From positions 39,917,187 through 39,981,186 of the forward strand of contig NC_088301.1 of assembly GCF_032854445.1 (NCBI RefSeq): a DNA stretch of 64,000 nucleotides, read 5' to 3'. The notes below the pieces were generated by a model. It was not told where the DNA came from and searched no databases. It saw nothing but the letters and a program-made list of their open reading frames with translations. The translations under genes were made by a program, and so were the position numbers. This DNA is from Liolophura sinensis. Taxonomy: Eukaryota > Mollusca > Polyplacophora > Chitonida > Chitonidae. Below, one piece after another: positions 60,201 to 64,000 of the stretch (its first letter is position 1; each line of letters opens with the position of its first letter).

Positions 60201-63200
60201 AGCAGTTCAACTACCGGTGCTCCACATGTTAAAATACGGTACACCACAAAAATGTCGGCTGGTACTCTCAGATTTCATACCAACTAACACTTGCTGCAAC
60301 ATCTACAGTTTATGTAAGCATCACTCATCACAAACATGTGCATTAAATCAGCAGAAACTGGCACATATGCAAATCCTTACGCACACTAATATGATAACAG
60401 TGCGTTATATTCAACACAGGTTATTGGTAAATCCAATGCAGGTACTGTTATGTATAAGTGTACACCGGCACTGGCCAAAACCCACGAAGTTTCATTCCCA
60501 GTGTTACACGAAGCAATAACAATAGTCAATCATACAATTCAAAAGAAGTCAGTGAAATAAGCCTACTCTAAACTATAGACACTAGCAATGACAGCTGACA
60601 GAGCACATCACAACTTAATTCAATGAATATATCTAGACTCACAACAACACATACGACCGGGTAGAATGTAGGTATTAATTGCAAGTTAGCATGTAAAAGG
60701 TTCCTTGAAACAATCTCAGATCTGTATATCAGAAGTTACATGAACTTACATTAACAAAGCAGCACAAAATTGTCACATACCTTTAGGGAGATAATTCGGA
60801 CTGATACTGCATTAAAGTGATCAAATTTCCAAAACAAAGTAACAGTCCAGGGAATTACTAGCCTCCAGTAGACTACTGAAGTTCCCACCAAGAGTAATGG
60901 CAAGTGACAGGCAAATCCAGAGTCACACGTTCTTGGTGCTTAGCAAGTTGTGTACACAGATATGACGTTCAGTGGTTCAGTGCGTTATATACCTCCTTGT
61001 CCAGGTGTGAGCAGTTGACAGGCACTGAGTGAGTCACACATCTTAAGTAGTGGACACTGGTCAGCTGAACTGTCCACTGACCAGAGCAGCCAACGAAATC
61101 AGGATTAGAGATGGTATGAATAATCCCCCTCCCCCTTACCCCCTGCCTACTTCAAACTGACCACATTAAACCAGATGATGATTTGACAATAGACTCAGCA
61201 CAGAGCAAGACACAAAAGAGCTGGGAAGAAACACCTTTGTCAATCTCCCCTGCTGTTGTCAGTTTCCAGGCCTTAGAGCTGCAGGCTAAACCCACAACCA
61301 GGGGGAGGGAACTCCATTGTTTAGTGCCTGCCCATTGTCACTGTTCCCCAGGATATAGGTATAGGTGAAGTGCTGGACTGTGATTGGTGATTGTAGGGTG
61401 TAGCAATAGAGACTTGTCTAGGTTAGGCTAGACATGACTCCCAGGATCAAAGCTTGGGACAGGGCACCTGCTTGGGCAAGATCAGCCCCCCCCCCCCCCA
61501 GGTCACCACATGAGAAGTAGTGACATTCCAGTGTGGCTACTAGAGTTGGCTGTCTGGAGACTGGGTACCTCAAGGAACAGCCCCTGCTCACACATACCAG
61601 GTACCTATATTTCATCATCATGGCTCTCATTCTAAAACTTACAGCTTAACACTTGTGGCTGATTCAGGCAGAAAATCTCCACCTTAATTACAATTGCAGA
61701 ATAACAAATTAAAGGCAGCTTGAACTTTTATGAAAATACCAGTACATACGTTGTTCAAATTCTACATTATTTTATAGCCTAGCATACTACATAACACATA
61801 TATGTATGCTTAGTTCTGGTGAGTACAAGGTATTTTTCCTAATATTTAAATAACAAGTTTCATTTCAAGGAATTTTAAGCTCAAAGCATCATCATACAAC
61901 TCCACTATACACAAACTCCATCAAGTGCATACATAATCCCAACGGCTTAATATACTAACCGGATATGACACTTCATGGACCACTGGTCAAAAGTTGTTCA
62001 ACTTTAGAAGCATTGGACAGGTATTAATTCTGAGCATGCTCTCACAAAATACTCTCTCTCTGTCTATCTCTTTCTCCTTGGCTGTACATAATCAGACACA
62101 GGCACTTTAATGTAAATCCCTCATTCCAGTTCATGACTTGATGCCTTAAAAGGGTGCCACAAGAAGTATCTAGCATATGTGTGATAAAAAATGTGTGAGT
62201 GTATTTTTTGGAAACGCTTCTATCAATTTAACAAACAATTTTTCTTGTCAATATAATATAATATTTCACCAATTTATTTATTTATTGGAAAGGGTCTGAA
62301 CTAAGACTGGAGGAAATCTGTACCACAACAATCCTACATATACAGGTAGTTGAAGAAAAAAAAATATATAGAGAACTACTCAAATAATCCAGAATTACTT
62401 GTCAGGTTAAACAACTTTCCTACATGTAAATATAATTTTAGACAGAAAATATCTGATTACTTTTTTTTTCATATTAATATGTATACATAAAATCCAGCTA
62501 AATTACTGTTCCATACTGGCAACCATTTTTGATTCATGTTGGCAACTGTTTTCAACAACCTAGGGCAATATTTGGATGAAAATGTCAGCAGGTTATGATA
62601 TTATGGTGTTGACATTTTGTCTCACTGTAGTTGGAGTCTACATACATGAACACAGCACCAAGAAACGATACATCATTATCGCTCCAACATTTTTGTCATG
62701 GTAAATGTCAACCTGACCAAGGTAATAGGAAATTTCCGGAGAAGAAACAACAATTCATTCTTTGGTGACACATACACACACACACATACAGGCAAATTAA
62801 AAAATAAAATCACAAGCCAAAATAGATTCCTTTTTGTTTTTAATGACAGGGACACTATTCTACCCATGGGATGACTGTGACTATATTAATCTACTGTAAT
62901 AGGTCCAGTGCTTTACATATAATAGGATATACATGTATGTATAACAAGTGATACTCTAATCAAGTGACAGTAACACCACTTAACTGACACTCAGAGCAGG
63001 AAACTATCACTCAAACTTTCAAAGCATTCTCTTCCTGTGGTGGAGAGATCACATACTATTAGGATATAAGCTCATATAGTTTGGACAAAAACCTCACAGA
63101 TGTCCCTTTGTTCTAAGTGACAAAACCCAAGCTCCACCACCACCTCACCAGCAGTTGCCCTGTCACCATATGGTAAAGTAATTCACTTGTGGTGGGTGTC

Positions 63201-63732
63201 TGGTCTCACACGCACAGCACAAGGCCACAGAAATTATCTGCTAATTTGCTTGGTTACAAGTAAACATGATTTCTATAAATACATCTCATAAGAAAACAAT
63301 ATACAGTTTTCTTCTCAGCAACTGACACATAAATGGAATGTTACAAATTTCTCAGATGGATAATTTATTAAAAACTTATTTACACATGAACTCTAAGCAA
63401 AGCAAGCTGAACAAGAACAGAAATTGATTTACTTTCCTTACTTTGCATGTCAGCATATCCACAGTCATAGAACATACCATATTCAATGTGCTGAGACAAA
63501 GCAGACTCAACTATTTGCACGTCAAACTTCTCAAAACCAAATTTCTGCGATTATACCATTTTTTCTCAACTAGATTAGTCATGATATGGATAAGTGGATG
63601 GAAGACAAAATGCAATCCATCAATGACCTGTGACTAAAGCAGTCCTCATCATCCTCAGTAGATTCATTACGAGAAGTTGGGTGTAGCCTAGGGGATAGAT
63701 TTTGCCTCATGGTTTTGTGTTTCCTCATCTAG
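57297..63732. other. Region upstream of dystroglycan
   Basis: Probably holds the DAG1 promoter and noncoding first exon, which I cannot place. It contains one SINE-A, a long A-rich run (58409-58437), and C-rich homopolymer (61486-61499). Two plus-strand open frames of 118 and 133 codons have no recognisable similarity and are listed as rejected. Confidence 0.5.
59562..59798 (+). mobile_element. SINE-A copy, head truncated
   Basis: Starts at CTGGACTGACCCAGGAGCC, lacks the A box but keeps B box GAGTTCAAGTTC, TGGTTGTGGGCTTCCCCCGG and a long tail, AACACCAATCAAATAAATAA plus ATAAAATAAATA. Confidence 0.88.
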
Positions 63733-63875
63733 ATATTGCAAATATAACTGATGAACTACCACTAGAGAAGGCCCAGAGCCCAAACCGAACACGTTCCCCC
63801 AGAGCAGGTTTCCTCCAAATTCAGTACCCAGTACCAGTGTTTGATGACAATCCTATTGATTACCGGGCACTGAGC
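63733..63875 (+). CDS. Possible exon of an unrecognised plus-strand gene
   Basis: An open frame bounded by a good acceptor (TTTCCTCATCTAG) and a strong donor (GAGC|GTGAGT). It would be phase 1 in and phase 0 out. The peptide contains NITDELPLEKAQSPNRTRSP and GFLQIQYPVPVFDDNPIDYR, with balanced composition unlike the surrounding AT-rich noise, so I think it may be real. I do not recognise the protein. The gene would extend right, beyond the window, or left through unseen exons. Confidence 0.4.
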
Positions 63876-64000
63876 GTGAGTGGGATATGGGCCTGGATTG
63901 TTAGTGAGTCACCATGATCCCACAAACTATTTGGTGTTATTACGCCTCAGTACCACTGGGCAATAATAGTAATACAGTCGTGATGGGGCACACTGTGAAG

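Noticed and set aside
60118-60519. 133-codon plus-strand open frame
   Set aside because: Composition is noise-like (many His, Cys, Thr), and I see no domain or signal.

Overview
The window is a piece of an intron-rich, AT-rich animal genome. It is eukaryotic: genes are split by GT-AG introns, there are no operons or Shine-Dalgarno sites, and the gaps are full of tRNA-derived SINEs, a decayed LINE, a fold-back MITE and minisatellites. The SINE families (one ending in an AAATAAATAA-type tail, one ending in TGACTGAAAAATTGTTAAGT) resemble elements I associate with molluscs and related lophotrochozoans. I infer a marine lophotrochozoan, most likely a mollusc; the species is not identifiable by eye.

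Three genes are recognised by sequence. (1) On the minus strand at 2684-2834 is the first coding exon of ST7/ST7L; the rest of that gene lies beyond the left edge. (2) On the plus strand at 6311-33594 is a GANP/MCM3AP (metazoan Sac3) gene, the scaffold of the TREX-2 mRNA-export complex. I resolve 27 coding exons with consistent splice phases, encoding about 1,870 residues: FG-repeat N terminus, RRM, SAC3 domain, ENY2/centrin-binding region and the long C-terminal region. At least one further exon must lie in or next to a 200-base assembly gap (15741-15940). (3) On the minus strand at 52534-57296 is dystroglycan (DAG1), with two coding exons and 966 residues. It keeps the furin site, the Gly-Ser autoproteolysis site, the transmembrane segment and the C-terminal PPPY motif for dystrophin. 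A possible exon of an unrecognised plus-strand gene lies at 63733-63875.

Layout: 1-2683 ST7 side, no exon seen; 2684-6263 head-to-head ST7/GANP interval with YY1- and ETS-like sites at the ST7 start; 6264-33594 GANP with SINEs and a 27-bp minisatellite in introns; 33595-52533 a 19-kb gene-poor stretch holding SINEs (one chimeric), a higher-order minisatellite, a LINE remnant, a TA-flanked MITE and two weak gene-like signals; 52534-57296 DAG1; 57297-64000 upstream DAG1 region with one SINE and the possible edge exon.

The genes do not form a pathway: ST7 is a membrane protein of poorly defined role, GANP works at the nuclear pore and DAG1 at the cell surface. No previously undescribed biological system is evident. 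The points most worth a second look are the chimeric SINE, the MITE, the hierarchical minisatellite, the tandem tRNA-like units near 8.7-9.4 kb, the missing GANP exon, and the dystroglycan intron position and matriglycan-acceptor region.
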